From positions 1 to 64,000 of the forward strand of contig NZ_FMYO01000003.1 in the NCBI RefSeq assembly GCF_900096895.1: 64,000 nucleotides of DNA, in the 5' to 3' direction. Shown piece by piece: positions 37,883 to 47,443 of the stretch. The DNA comes from Acinetobacter kookii. Lineage in GTDB: Bacteria > Pseudomonadota > Gammaproteobacteria > Pseudomonadales > Moraxellaceae. The notes beneath the pieces were generated by a model. That model saw only the letters and a program-made list of their open reading frames with translations, was not told the DNA's origin and made no database searches. Positions within the stretch are counted from its first letter, which is position 1. Each line of letters begins with the position of its first letter. A program made the translations under genes and the position numbers.

Positions 37883-38927
37883 TCACCTCAATCTGTGCGA
37901 TGTACTGTTTTAATTTCTGCTGGAGTAGTGTGGTATCTATATGCAGATCGGGGATAGCGACAATAAAACTGCCGACCAGATGGTTTTGAATGCTGTCGAT
38001 ATGACTCTGATACAAATGCACTGGTGTTTCAAACTGCTCGAAAATCACTTTTAAATCCGGGGCGTGCTGAACACTGGAGGCATAGCGCAGTTTTAAAATG
38101 CTATGTGAGCTGTCGGCAATAATCTCTGGCGTTAGTGAAAAAGGCAATTCCAGCTGTTCCAGATTCAGAAGTTCCTGGGTAATATTTTGCTGCGGATTGG
38201 AAAAGACTGACCAGACTTCACCTGCTTCAACAATTTCACCGTGTTCAATCACCACCACCTGATCGCAAATTTCACGAATGACCTGCATTTCATGGGTAAT
38301 TAGCACAATGGTAATCCCGAGCTTTTGATTGATTTCTTTGAGCAGGGACAGCACCACAGAAGTACTTTCCGGGTCCAGGGCAGAGGTTGCTTCATCACAG
38401 AGTAAAATTTCCGGATGATGCACCAGTGCGCGGGCAATGCCGACGCGCTGTTTCTGCCCGCCAGACAACTGTGAAGGATAGTTCTGCGATTTATTGCCCA
38501 ACCCGACCAGTTGCAACACTTCATTGACCCGCGTTTCAATTTCATGTTTGGGATAGTTTGCAACTTTCAGCGGCAGGGCAACATTTTCCCAGACGGTTTT
38601 GGCAGACATCAAGTTAAAATGCTGGAAGATCATGCCAATGCGCTGACGCAGCTGGATCAGTTCAGCATGTTTCAGTTCTGCCAGATCTTGCTGGTGAATG
38701 TGGATATGTCCTTCACTGATCTGTTCCAGACCATTTAAGGTACGCAGCAAGGAAGATTTACCTGCACCACTTTTGCCGATAATCCCGAAGATTTTTCCTT
38801 CCGGAATATCCAGGTTGATGTTTTTCAAGGCATGTACGGATTTACCCTGTACTTCATAATATTTGTTCAGGTTTCTGATCTTGATATGCGGGACGGAAAA
38901 GTCCACCTGAGAACCAAAACTCACCAT
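37857..38927 (-). CDS. metN: MetN-like ABC transporter ATP-binding protein
   Basis: ATPase of the importer. Walker A is GIIGKSGAGKSSLLRTLNGL (near residue 48), the signature is LSGGQKQRVGIARAL, Walker B is ILLCDEATSALDP, and a C-terminal NIL (ligand-sensing) domain follows from about residue 270, as in MetN. The ATG at 38927, preceded by AAGGTGA, is used; the frame is open upstream but those residues overlap the previous gene. It sits between the binding proteins and the permease. Confidence 0.93.
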   Translation of the reverse strand: MVSFGSQVDFSVPHIKIRNLNKYYEVQGKSVHALKNINLDIPEGKIFGIIGKSGAGKSSLLRTLNGLEQISEGHIHIHQQDLAELKHAELIQLRQRIGMIFQHFNLMSAKTVWENVALPLKVANYPKHEIETRVNEVLQLVGLGNKSQNYPSQLSGGQKQRVGIARALVHHPEILLCDEATSALDPESTSVVLSLLKEINQKLGITIVLITHEMQVIREICDQVVVIEHGEIVEAGEVWSVFSNPQQNITQELLNLEQLELPFSLTPEIIADSSHSILKLRYASSVQHAPDLKVIFEQFETPVHLYQSHIDSIQNHLVGSFIVAIPDLHIDTTLLQQKLKQYIAQIEVIGYARPAY

Positions 38928-38937
38928 AGTATTCACC

Positions 38938-39774
38938 TTATTTCCAGCCTTCAAACCACATGCCTGTACCAAAATCCCGGTCTAAAATTGTTTTTACTTT
39001 TGCAGAGTTCTGGAAAGCTTTGACAAAGGTTTCGAGCTTTTTATCGTGATCGACATAATCTTTTCGGGTCACAAAAAGAATGGCGTATTTCTTGTCCACC
39101 GGGTCTAAAAACAGGGCACTGTGAGGATCGGCTTTTTTCGCCATATTTAAATAATGCGGAAAACCAAAAATCAAATCGGCATCGTCATAGGCCAGAGCCG
39201 TTTGCGGACCTTCCACTTCTAAAAATTTAAGCTGTTTTGGATTGGCCACAATATCTTGCAGGGTTGATAGCTCATTATGGATATCTCTGATTTGAATCAG
39301 GCCTGCACGATGCAGCAAAATCAATGCACGAGCTGAGTTCACAGGATCACTGGGAATCACCACACGTGCATTTTGTGGCAAGGCCTCTAAGGATTTATAT
39401 TGCTTGGAATACAAACCGACATGGCTGCCACTGCCGATGCCGAAAGCATGCAGGTCATAACGGGTCTGTTGAATCGCATTCTTTAAAAACACGCTTTGCT
39501 GGAAAAAGTTGGCATCAATATCGCCATTTTGTACCGCAACATTGGGAGCCTGCCAGTCTGAAAACTCCACCAGTTTGACATGAATGCCGTCTTTCTCTAC
39601 TTCTTTTGCAACTGTCTGTAATAGTTCTGCATAAGGCGGACTAATACCAATCGTCAGGACATTATCCTGTTGCGGGTTTTGCACATAACGATAGGTTATT
39701 AATCCTGCAATGATGACAAGGACAGTGAGACCTATCAGCAGTTTTTTAAGGTTCAGTTTGGAAACTTGAGACAT
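38938..39774 (-). CDS. MetQ-type substrate-binding protein (first paralogue)
   Basis: A 278-aa NlpA/MetQ-family binding protein. The N-terminus is an uncleaved-looking hydrophobic anchor (about residues 11-27) without a lipobox Cys, unlike E. coli MetQ. The family blocks VKLVEFSDWQAPNVAV, GDIDANFFQQSVFL, VIPSDPVNSARALILL and the C-terminal GTGMWFEGWK are present. The last is nearly the same as in the paralogue just upstream, pointing to a tandem duplication with divergence. It probably delivers an organosulfur ligand to MetNI. Confidence 0.9.
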   Translation of the reverse strand: MSQVSKLNLKKLLIGLTVLVIIAGLITYRYVQNPQQDNVLTIGISPPYAELLQTVAKEVEKDGIHVKLVEFSDWQAPNVAVQNGDIDANFFQQSVFLKNAIQQTRYDLHAFGIGSGSHVGLYSKQYKSLEALPQNARVVIPSDPVNSARALILLHRAGLIQIRDIHNELSTLQDIVANPKQLKFLEVEGPQTALAYDDADLIFGFPHYLNMAKKADPHSALFLDPVDKKYAILFVTRKDYVDHDKKLETFVKAFQNSAKVKTILDRDFGTGMWFEGWK

Positions 39775-39785
39775 GATTTAACCCC

Positions 39786-40616
39786 TTATTTCCAGCCCGG
39801 GAACCAGAGTTTGGCACCGAAATCTGCATCCAGAGCCTGTTTCACTTTTGGCGAGTTCTGATAGATCTCGACAAATTTTTTCAGCTTGTCATTTGTATCT
39901 TGATAATCTTCACGCACGGCAAACAGGATGGCATAACGGTTGTCCTTGTTAGAGTCAAATAACAGCGCCTGTTCAGGATCAGCCGTTTTTGCCAGACGCA
40001 AGTAGTGCGGATAACCAAAAGCCAGATCGACGTCATCAATGGCACGTGCGGTTTGAGGGCCTTCCACTTCAACAAACTGCAATTTTTTCGGATTGCTTGC
40101 GATGTCTTTTAGGTTCGATAAATGATTTTCAGGATTCTTCAGGGTAATCAGTTTGGCTTGTTGCAATAACAGTAGAGCACGACCTTGGTTGACAGGGTCG
40201 TTTGGAACCACAACTTTGGCGCCATCTTTTAACTCATCAAAGCTTTTGATTTTCTTGGAATATAAACCCACATGCGTGGCTGCACCTTTGGCAAAGGCTT
40301 TGATCTTAAAGTCAGTTTCTTTTTTGGCATTATCCAAAAAAGGTTGATGCTGAAAGAAATTGGCATCAATATCGCCGTGATTCAGGGTAATATTGGGCGT
40401 GTTCCAGTCGGAAAATTCCACCAGTTTCACGTTCAGGCCTTGCTGTTTGGCCTCGACTGCTGCCACCTGTAAAGGCGTGGCAAAGGATGGGCTGATGCCA
40501 ATCACCAGTTCATCCGAAGCGGATTTCTTTTGTTGGTTCCAGACCGCCAGTCCAATAATGACGGCGGCAATAATGACCCCAAGAATGGTCAGTTTGGTTT
40601 TTGCTGTTTGTGCCAT
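39786..40616 (-). CDS. MetQ-type substrate-binding protein (second paralogue)
   Basis: A 276-aa protein from the ATG at 40616, which follows TTGAGGTG; the in-frame TTG at 40628 is less likely. It has an N-terminal hydrophobic anchor without a lipobox. NVKLVEFSDWNTPNITLNHG, GDIDANFFQHQPFL and VVPNDPVNQGRALLLL mark it as a MetQ/NlpA protein homologous to the next gene. Two different binding proteins for one MetNI pair would widen ligand range. It follows the monooxygenase gene by 15 nt. Confidence 0.9.
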   Translation of the reverse strand: MAQTAKTKLTILGVIIAAVIIGLAVWNQQKKSASDELVIGISPSFATPLQVAAVEAKQQGLNVKLVEFSDWNTPNITLNHGDIDANFFQHQPFLDNAKKETDFKIKAFAKGAATHVGLYSKKIKSFDELKDGAKVVVPNDPVNQGRALLLLQQAKLITLKNPENHLSNLKDIASNPKKLQFVEVEGPQTARAIDDVDLAFGYPHYLRLAKTADPEQALLFDSNKDNRYAILFAVREDYQDTNDKLKKFVEIYQNSPKVKQALDADFGAKLWFPGWK

Positions 40617-40631
40617 GTTGCACCTCAAAAT

Positions 40632-42053
40632 TTATGCGGATTGTTTTTGCTTTAAGTTGGAATTCGAAGTTGAGGCGGAGCTTGGACATCGAAATTGTTG
40701 TGCCGGATGCGAATCTGCAAGCTGGTCTCCCTGATTAAACAGTTTGTGTCTTAAACTGCCTGGTTCATATTCAGTCTTATAGCGACCACGCTGCTGCAAT
40801 TCAGGAATCACAAGACGGATAAAATCATGGTGCGATTCAGGCGCAACGGTACGGGTCAGGTTGAAGCCATCAATGCCGGTTTCATCAATCAGCTGAATCA
40901 GTTTTTCCGCCACAGTGGCGCCACTCCCGACAATCAGCGGATAACGGCCGCCTAATACATGCTGGGCTTTTAAGTCGTTTTTGCTGATGCGCTGTTCTTT
41001 AAACTTGTTGTTGACCGAAGCAATGCTGTTGGTTTGCTGGTAAGGAATAGGCTCATCATCGGCAAATCTGGACAGGTCTATGCCGACCGAACTGGAAAAA
41101 TGCGCCAGACCGGCTTCAGGGCTGGCATAAGCTTGATATTCATCCAGTTTTTGCTGCGCCAGTTCATCGGTTTCCGCAGTCACCACAGTAATGCCGACAA
41201 AGATTTTAATATCTTCAGGATTGCGTCCTTGATTGATGGCTTGCTGACGAATCTGATCGACCTGCTTTTTGATTTTTTCCGGTTGATCTCCACCAATAAA
41301 CATGCCTTCCGCATGCCGGGTGGCAAAGGCCATTCCACGCGGTGAAGCACCGGCCTGAAATAATACCGGGGTGCGCTGAATGGAAGGGGAAACCTGAAAC
41401 ACACCCTGGCTTTGGTAAAATTGGCCCTGATGATTGACCTGATGTACTTTGGCCGGATCGGTAAAGATACGGTTTTGTTTATCTTTGAGCACTGCATCAT
41501 TTTCCCAGGAGCCTTCCCAGAACTTATAGCAAAGCTGTAAAAACTCCTCGGCCTGTTCATAGCGCAGGTCGTGGTCTTTAAGGCCTTTTTCACCAATTAA
41601 TCGCTGTGCGCTGTCCAGATAACCGGTGACAATATTCCAGCCAATACGGCCATTGGTCAGATGATCCATACTGGCAAAACGACGGGAAAACTGATAAGGC
41701 GATTCATAACTTAAATTGACGGTAATACCGAATCCAAGGTTTTGCGTCACAGCAGCCATGGCAGAAACCAGAGTACTGGGGTCATGGCTCGGTAACTGAA
41801 TCGATTCTTTTAACGTCAGGTCGATATTGTTTTGATAGACATCATACACCCCAGTAATGTCGGCAATAAACAGGCCGTCAAACAGTCCTTGTTCCAGAGT
41901 TTGGGCTAAATCTGTCCAGTAACTCAGCTCATTAAAGCGGTGTGACTCATCGCGCGGATGGGTCCATAAGCCATGATTGATATGACCGACACAGTTCATG
42001 TCAAAAGCATTCAGCAAGATTTTCTTGGGTACGAATTGTGATGTTTTTGTCAT
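40632..42053 (-). CDS. LLM-class flavin-dependent monooxygenase (NtaA/SnaA/DszA-like)
   Basis: A 473-aa luciferase-like monooxygenase. It begins with KKILLNAFDMNCVGHINHGLW, and contains FNELSYWTDLAQTLEQGLFDGLF and GRIGWNIVTGYLDSA, features of the nitrilotriacetate/dibenzothiophene-sulfone monooxygenase group. It uses FMNH2 supplied by a separate reductase and O2. Next to the SfnB genes it probably cleaves a C-S bond of a sulfone or related compound. The low-complexity C-terminal tail (about 25 residues) is unusual. Its ATG overlaps the stop of the gene before it by 1 nt. Confidence 0.9.
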   Translation of the reverse strand: MTKTSQFVPKKILLNAFDMNCVGHINHGLWTHPRDESHRFNELSYWTDLAQTLEQGLFDGLFIADITGVYDVYQNNIDLTLKESIQLPSHDPSTLVSAMAAVTQNLGFGITVNLSYESPYQFSRRFASMDHLTNGRIGWNIVTGYLDSAQRLIGEKGLKDHDLRYEQAEEFLQLCYKFWEGSWENDAVLKDKQNRIFTDPAKVHQVNHQGQFYQSQGVFQVSPSIQRTPVLFQAGASPRGMAFATRHAEGMFIGGDQPEKIKKQVDQIRQQAINQGRNPEDIKIFVGITVVTAETDELAQQKLDEYQAYASPEAGLAHFSSSVGIDLSRFADDEPIPYQQTNSIASVNNKFKEQRISKNDLKAQHVLGGRYPLIVGSGATVAEKLIQLIDETGIDGFNLTRTVAPESHHDFIRLVIPELQQRGRYKTEYEPGSLRHKLFNQGDQLADSHPAQQFRCPSSASTSNSNLKQKQSA

Positions 42054-43276
42054 TACAATGTCCCCCGACGCGGTGGCAGTACGCCATTTAAAATATGATT
42101 GGCAATGAAATAATATTTCCAGCGCGAAGCATCATGCAGCGTATGCACGCGGGCATTGCGCCAGAAGCGGTCCAGACCATCTTCACGCTGGCTGCCGCGG
42201 CTACCGGCCAGTTCAACCAGTTTTGAGGAGGCTTTGAGTGCAGTTTCGGTGCTGTGTGCACGCACTTTGGCAACATCCAGAGAGGCTTTAGCGACATTTT
42301 CTGCGGTTGGTGCAGGTCTGGCGGCATCAATCGAGCGAGCGGCCTGTTTCAGTAAAACTTCAGAGGCACGCACATCGGCGACAATCCGGCCCAGTTCAAA
42401 TTTTGTCAGAGGGTCGTCGGTGGCTTGATCTACGCCAGAATCGATCCACGGGCGGGCCTGACGCACACGCTTTAAGGTTTCTTCAAAAGCGGCACGGGCA
42501 ATCCCGGTTTCAATCGAGGCATGCAGCAATTGCGCAAACGGACCCGAGATGGTTGGCTCTGAATAGGCAATATCAAATGGCACTACATCTTCAGCGAGCA
42601 CCTGCACATTATTGAATTTCACTGTGCCGCTGCCTGTAGTACGTTGCCCGAAACCACTCCAGTCATCGATTAAAGTCAGACCTTCGCTATTACGCGGAAC
42701 AAAAGCCAGGAACTGCTGATCCTGTTCATCGACCACCAGTGTTGGAATGCGATGAGCAAATAAACTGCCGGTGCAATAAAACTTTTCGCCATTAATCACA
42801 TAGCCCTGATCAGTTTTGCGTATCGCGGTTTGACGCTGTGCAGCAGTTTTGGTTTTAAACTCGGCCAGGGCATTGCCAAAACGGGCACCTTTTAACACTT
42901 CAGCATAGAGTTTCTGTTTTTGCTGTTTGGTGCCGCTATTGCGCAGGATCTCCAGGCCATAAAAATGGTTTTGAGGAATCTGGCCAATCGAACCATCTAC
43001 ACCACTCATCAGTGCAATGACTTGCGCGACGGTATAACTGGATACCTCTGCACCGCCATACTGTTTCGGTACCGTGATTGCCCAGAGTCCAGACTGGCTA
43101 TAGGCTTCGATTTCTTCAAATGGGAGAATACGCTCGGCATCGCGCTGCACGGCTCCAGCTTTGAACTGTTCCGCTAAATTATGTGCAATTTCCAGCGCCT
43201 CTGCATCAGACTGAATGATGTGTGCATGCGCCAGTTGTTCCGATTGAAAAGGAAGAATATTTTGATATGAAGTCAT
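42053..43276 (-). CDS. SfnB-type acyl-CoA dehydrogenase-fold monooxygenase (second copy)
   Basis: A 407-aa flavoenzyme of the acyl-CoA dehydrogenase fold, in the SfnB/DszC branch that oxygenates sulfur compounds. Key blocks are LWAITVPKQYGGAEVSS, GSIGQIPQNHFYGLEIL, GEKFYCTGSLFAHRIPTLVV, WSGFGQRTTGSGTVKFNNV and the C-terminal FWRNARVHTLHDASRWKYY. The protein is clearly homologous to the next gene upstream (residues WRNARVHTLHD shared), so the two come from a tandem duplication. The substrate is probably a sulfide or sulfone. Confidence 0.9.
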   Translation of the reverse strand: MTSYQNILPFQSEQLAHAHIIQSDAEALEIAHNLAEQFKAGAVQRDAERILPFEEIEAYSQSGLWAITVPKQYGGAEVSSYTVAQVIALMSGVDGSIGQIPQNHFYGLEILRNSGTKQQKQKLYAEVLKGARFGNALAEFKTKTAAQRQTAIRKTDQGYVINGEKFYCTGSLFAHRIPTLVVDEQDQQFLAFVPRNSEGLTLIDDWSGFGQRTTGSGTVKFNNVQVLAEDVVPFDIAYSEPTISGPFAQLLHASIETGIARAAFEETLKRVRQARPWIDSGVDQATDDPLTKFELGRIVADVRASEVLLKQAARSIDAARPAPTAENVAKASLDVAKVRAHSTETALKASSKLVELAGSRGSQREDGLDRFWRNARVHTLHDASRWKYYFIANHILNGVLPPRRGTL

Positions 43277-43287
43277 GGGCAGTGTCC

Positions 43288-44490
43288 TTAAATCCAGGCG
43301 TGGCGGGCAGGGAGTTTATGATTCAGGTAATAATCCCCAAGCGCATGCAATTTCCATCGCACCGGATCATGCAAGGTATGTACACGGGCATTGCGCCAGT
43401 GCTGATCCAGGTTGTGCTGGCTCAGGCTGGAACGGCTACCGCCAAGTTCCAGTAATTTTTCTGAAATGTGCAGGGCTGCATCGTTGGCATAAATTTTCGC
43501 TTCAGCGACCAAAATAGAGGCTTTTGCCGCCTGTTCATCTGTGACCGATTCTAGTCGATCCAGTTCATCCAGATATTCAGCCGCTTCATCAAGCAGTAAA
43601 ATGGCTGCATCCAGAAGAACAGAAGATTTGCCGACTTCCTGTAAGGTGTAATGTTCAAAACTGGCTTTGTCCACTTGAGCATCCACAATCGGGCGGGCCT
43701 TATGCACGGCAGTAATAGTATCGGCAAAGGCGGCTTCAGCAATGCCGACATCAATGGCCACCTGTAATAACTGTGAATACGCACCGCGGTAATTGGGCTG
43801 GCTGGAAAGCAGGCGTTCATCAAAAATCAGCAGCGGATCAACTTCCACATGGTCGAGTCTAACCGTGCCACTTGAAGTGGTACGCTGTCCAAAACCGTTC
43901 CAGTTATCAATCACATTCACGCCTTCAGCCTGAGCATTGACGAGGGTCAGTACCACATGACCTTCCGGATGGATGGCTTTAATCGCGAGCCAGTGGGCAA
44001 AACTGCTGCCAGTCGAATAGAATTTTTCGCCATCGACAAAATAGCGGCCATTTTCAATCGTGAGCGTAGTCGCCAGGGTTTTGGTATCTTTGGTATGGCG
44101 TTCCGGGCCACCATTGGCCAGGCGTTTACCTTGTAAAATTTCTTGATAAATAAACTGTTTTTGCTGCTCCGTACCCATCATCTGGATCATGTTCAACAGC
44201 GCAATCTGGTTTTGTGGAATTTGTCCCACACTGGAATCGGCTTTATTCAAAATACGGAATACATGGGCAAGCGTTTTATTGGAAACGAATGCACCCCCAA
44301 ACTGTTTTGGGATACGAATTCCACCTAAGCCTTTCTGGCTGAACAGATCAATTTCAGCAAAAGGCAACAAGCGCTGTTGATCACGTTCATTGCGACCTTC
44401 CAAAGCAAAATCTGCGACATGATAAGCAGCATGAATAGCTTCAAGATCGTTTTCAATCACATGAACATTTTCAGAAATTAAACGAGACAT
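43288..44490 (-). CDS. SfnB-type acyl-CoA dehydrogenase-fold monooxygenase (first copy)
   Basis: A 400-aa paralogue that opens the operon. GLGGIRIPKQFGGAFVSN, SSVGQIPQNQIALLNMIQ, GEKFYSTGSSFAHWLAIKA, WNGFGQRTTSSGTVRLDHV and HWRNARVHTLHDPVRWKLH follow the same order as the second copy. The two differ enough to suggest distinct substrates or successive oxidation steps. The operon runs on through six genes with gaps of 0-15 nt or overlaps. The upstream 380 bp hold the promoter and a 12-bp palindrome. Confidence 0.9.
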   Translation of the reverse strand: MSRLISENVHVIENDLEAIHAAYHVADFALEGRNERDQQRLLPFAEIDLFSQKGLGGIRIPKQFGGAFVSNKTLAHVFRILNKADSSVGQIPQNQIALLNMIQMMGTEQQKQFIYQEILQGKRLANGGPERHTKDTKTLATTLTIENGRYFVDGEKFYSTGSSFAHWLAIKAIHPEGHVVLTLVNAQAEGVNVIDNWNGFGQRTTSSGTVRLDHVEVDPLLIFDERLLSSQPNYRGAYSQLLQVAIDVGIAEAAFADTITAVHKARPIVDAQVDKASFEHYTLQEVGKSSVLLDAAILLLDEAAEYLDELDRLESVTDEQAAKASILVAEAKIYANDAALHISEKLLELGGSRSSLSQHNLDQHWRNARVHTLHDPVRWKLHALGDYYLNHKLPARHAWI

Positions 44491-44870
44491 AATGACACCT
44501 TAAATCGATATCAAAACGCTACAAGTAATCGAATTCAAAATTAAGCAATTGCTTTTGCAAAGCTTATGAAAAATCCTGTTTAAAATAAAAACTGCTAGAT
44601 TTTTATTTATTTTGGATATATTAAATGTTTAAAAAACAACATGATTTTATTTTTTAAGAAATTTGTTGGAGGATTTTGATGGGGAGATATCTACTTTAAA
44701 GATAATCAAGACAAAAAAATGTATAAAAATAAAAAGTGTATGACTGACAGGATCAAGATAATATTTTGAATAAAAAGCGCATTGTAATTCCGGGGTAGGG
44801 TGACTAAAGTATCCGACTGAATTAGATGGTTTTGGCTTGGCAGAACTAAAAAAATAAACGCGGAGTTTTT
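44491..44870. promoter_or_regulatory. Divergent promoter region of sulfur operon and GST gene
   Basis: A gene-free, AT-rich region of 380 bp. It contains a perfect 12-bp palindrome, AAGCAATTGCTT (44543-44554), about 55 bp upstream of the first sfnB-like start, which is a possible operator. No confident sigma-70 or sigma-54 boxes were assigned. Confidence 0.4.
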
Positions 44871-45635
44871 ATGCGAATTTTATACCAGTTTCCTTTATCT
44901 CATTTTTGTGAAAAAGCGCGCTGGTTGCTCGATCATAAAGAGTTGGATTATGTGGCGCATAATCTGATTCCAGGAGTGCATCGTGCATTTGCCCAATTAA
45001 AAACTGGACAAAACCGTTTACCTATTTTACGTGATCAAGATTTTTGGATTGCCGACTCGACTGAAATTGCCTTATATCTGGATGACGTATATCCGGAACA
45101 TTCTTTATTGCGTGCTGATCCCCAGCAGCGCCAACTAGCTTTGGAAATCAATGGGCTTGCCACCGAACTGGGCAGACACGTGCGTCGTTGGGGGCTGGCC
45201 CATACTTTGACAGAAAATGAAGAATCTTTAGATATTCTGATTGGTGAAAAGGGCTATTTACGCCAGTTTGAAAAATATTCCAAACCGATTATCAGAGCCC
45301 TGCTTTCTAAAGGTTACCAACTGAATGCAGACAAGGTGGCCGAATCTAAACTGCACATGGACAGTATCATCCAAAATTTAAATGAAAGATTGATTGAAAA
45401 TCATGGACGTTATTTTGTCGGTGAACGCCTAGGGCTTGCTGATATTGCTGTCTGTTCAATGCTTGCCCCCATTCTGGAAATTCCAGGTACACCCTGGGAA
45501 AAAGAGCAGGGTGAAACCTTATCTGAAGAATTTCGTCAATATAAAGAGCATCTAATGACATTACCCTTGGGACAATATGTGCTGCGCATCTATCAAACCG
45601 AACGTAATGCACGGGTGGATTGGCGCGGTGTTTAA
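44871..45635 (+). CDS. Glutathione S-transferase family protein
   Basis: A 254-aa protein with an N-terminal thioredoxin-like GST domain (ILYQFPLSHFCEKARWLLDH, residues 3-22; RLPILRDQDFWIADSTEIALYL, about 48-68, including the glutathione-contacting Ser/Thr) and a helical C-terminal domain (GRYFVGERLGLADIAVCSML, near residue 190). The Ser in PLSHFCEK is the likely catalytic residue. Soluble, cytoplasmic. It is divergent from the organosulfur operon, but any functional link is inference. Confidence 0.88.
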   Translation: MRILYQFPLSHFCEKARWLLDHKELDYVAHNLIPGVHRAFAQLKTGQNRLPILRDQDFWIADSTEIALYLDDVYPEHSLLRADPQQRQLALEINGLATELGRHVRRWGLAHTLTENEESLDILIGEKGYLRQFEKYSKPIIRALLSKGYQLNADKVAESKLHMDSIIQNLNERLIENHGRYFVGERLGLADIAVCSMLAPILEIPGTPWEKEQGETLSEEFRQYKEHLMTLPLGQYVLRIYQTERNARVDWRGV

Positions 45636-45649
45636 AAGGAACACCTAAA

Positions 45650-45676
45650 AATACGCGCTATATCGCGCGTATTATT
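45650..45676 (+). terminator. Hairpin after the GST gene
   Basis: AATACGCG (45650-45657) pairs with CGCGTATT (45666-45673). The T-run is short. Confidence 0.55.
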
Positions 45677-46007
45677 GCAAATCAAATGACTGTATTCTTT
45701 TGTTTTGTTCGAGCATTTAATTTTTAATCAATTTCTAGGTAGATATAAAAGATAAGCAGTGATCCGGAGCAGGACACTTGAGTAGATGAGTGTTAAATTC
45801 GATATATAATTAAAATTACAATTGGTCGTTTTTTATACTTAAATGACCAGCGGTAATCGAGGTAGACAGCAAAATTTCTCTTATGTGTTCACCAGTTTTT
45901 GGAAAATATTTTCAGGATATTAAAACTTTGTGAAAAATAAATAATTGTTGTATAACAGAGAGAGCGTAATATTTTACGTATCTATAGATTATTGAAAAGA
46001 GTATAAA
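45677..46007. other. Intergenic region before the Lrp-type regulator
   Basis: About 330 bp of AT-rich DNA without a supported frame. It presumably holds the promoter of the Lrp/AsnC gene. No operator was recognised. Confidence 0.4.
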
Positions 46008-46478
46008 ATGGAACTGGATCGTTTCGATAAACAGATTCTAGAAATATTGAGTCATGAAGATGTCAACTTAAATGAACTTTCGGAACGTATAAACCTTTCT
46101 GTGAGCTCAGTGCATCGACGGATCAAGCATCTGATTGAAGCCAATATCATGACCCATTTAAAGCGTGATATTAACTATGCCAAGTTGGGTTTCAGCTTGC
46201 ATGTACTTTTGCAGGTTTCTTTAAATAAACATGACACGGATACGTTCGCCAAGTTTTTAGAAGAACTGGAAAGTATTCCTGAAGTGATTAATGCCTTTTT
46301 GGTGACCGGCCAATCTGCTGACTTTATTGTTGAAGTCGTTGCAAAAGATATGGAAAACTATAGTGAAATTCTTTTAAAGCGGATTGGTAAAATTGAGCAT
46401 GTGGTGGCATTACATTCCAGTTTTGTGATTAAGGAATATAAGGTACTGAATTGTAGCGGCTTGCTTAATCGAATCTGA
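46008..46478 (+). CDS. Lrp/AsnC-family transcriptional regulator
   Basis: A 156-aa regulator. The N-terminal winged HTH (LDRFDKQILEILSHEDVNLN followed by LSERINLSVSSVHRRIKHL, residues 3-42) is followed by an alpha-beta ligand-binding RAM domain (about residues 70-140). The usual effector is an amino acid. There is no adjacent target on the same strand; the gene stands alone between a long leader and a strong bidirectional terminator. Which amino acid it senses cannot be told from sequence. Confidence 0.9.
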   Translation: MELDRFDKQILEILSHEDVNLNELSERINLSVSSVHRRIKHLIEANIMTHLKRDINYAKLGFSLHVLLQVSLNKHDTDTFAKFLEELESIPEVINAFLVTGQSADFIVEVVAKDMENYSEILLKRIGKIEHVVALHSSFVIKEYKVLNCSGLLNRI

Positions 46479-46540
46479 GTTAAAAACTTATCCTATGTTT
46501 TGTTCACAGTTCTATATATAGAAAAGGTTTTCAAGCCCAT

Positions 46541-46568
46541 AAAAAACGCACCCAAAGGTGCGTTTTTT
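46541..46568. terminator. Bidirectional terminator between the Lrp-type gene and yebC
   Basis: Perfect 12-bp stem, AAAAAACGCACC (46541-46552) with GGTGCGTTTTTT (46557-46568). Confidence 0.9.
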
Positions 46569-46581
46569 GCTTTAAATACCG

Positions 46582-47331
46582 TTAAGCATCTAATTCTGCT
46601 AATACTTCTTCTGAAAATTCAACGTTGGTATAAACGTTTTGAACATCATCAAGATCTTCAAGCATATCAATCATCTTCATGATTTTTTTCGCCTGGTCGA
46701 TATCTGTGATTTCAGCTTTTGTTGATGGATTCATCACAACTTCGGCATTGTCAGATTTAAGGCCGGCAGCGGCTAAAGCATCTTGAACTGTACCGAAACT
46801 TTCTGGAGTGGTAATGACCAAGATTTCTTCTTCATCAACTTCAATATCTTCTGCACCTGCTTCTAAAGCTACGTCCATGATTTGATCTTCCAAAGATACA
46901 TCTTCAAAAGTAATCTCACCACGTTTAGTAAACATATAAGCAACCGAGCCCGCAGTACCCAGGTTACCATCTGTTTTAGAGAAACAGTGGCGTACGTCAG
47001 GAACTGTACGGTTTAAGTTGTCTGTCATTGTTTCAACAATAACGGCAACGCCGCCTACGCCATAACCTTCATAAGTAACTTCTTTTAAATCAGCATTTTC
47101 TTCACCGCCAACACCGCGCTGGATTGCACGGTTGATGGTATCACGTGTCATATTTGCGACTAATGCTTTTTCAACGACAGCACGTAAACGTGGGTTAGAC
47201 GCAACATCACCACCGCCTAAACGGGCAGCTGTAACAATTTCACGAATGAATTTTGTGAATACTTTAGCGCGGCTCGCATCTTGTTTTGCTTTACGATGCT
47301 TAGTATTAGCCCACTTGGAATGACCCGCCAT
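46582..47331 (-). CDS. yebC: YebC/PmpR-family regulatory protein
   Basis: A 249-aa protein of the TACO1/YebC family. The signature start [20 protein letters not shown] and the [18 protein letters not shown] block are intact, as are three alpha/beta domains and an acidic C-terminus. Members have been described both as transcription regulators and, more recently, as factors that help ribosomes through proline-rich stretches. The assignment is by family only. Start by the conserved N-terminus; full length. Confidence 0.95.
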   Translation of the reverse strand: MAGHSKWANTKHRKAKQDASRAKVFTKFIREIVTAARLGGGDVASNPRLRAVVEKALVANMTRDTINRAIQRGVGGEENADLKEVTYEGYGVGGVAVIVETMTDNLNRTVPDVRHCFSKTDGNLGTAGSVAYMFTKRGEITFEDVSLEDQIMDVALEAGAEDIEVDEEEILVITTPESFGTVQDALAAAGLKSDNAEVVMNPSTKAEITDIDQAKKIMKMIDMLEDLDDVQNVYTNVEFSEEVLAELDA

Positions 47332-47443
47332 GCGAAATATGCTCCTTGTAGATTGGCCTTATGCCTATCAGATTGCGCAAATTCTACCATAAGCCCTTTT
47401 TTCTTAGAAAGGGCTCAGTTTTGAGTTTTTAAACAAATGCTGC

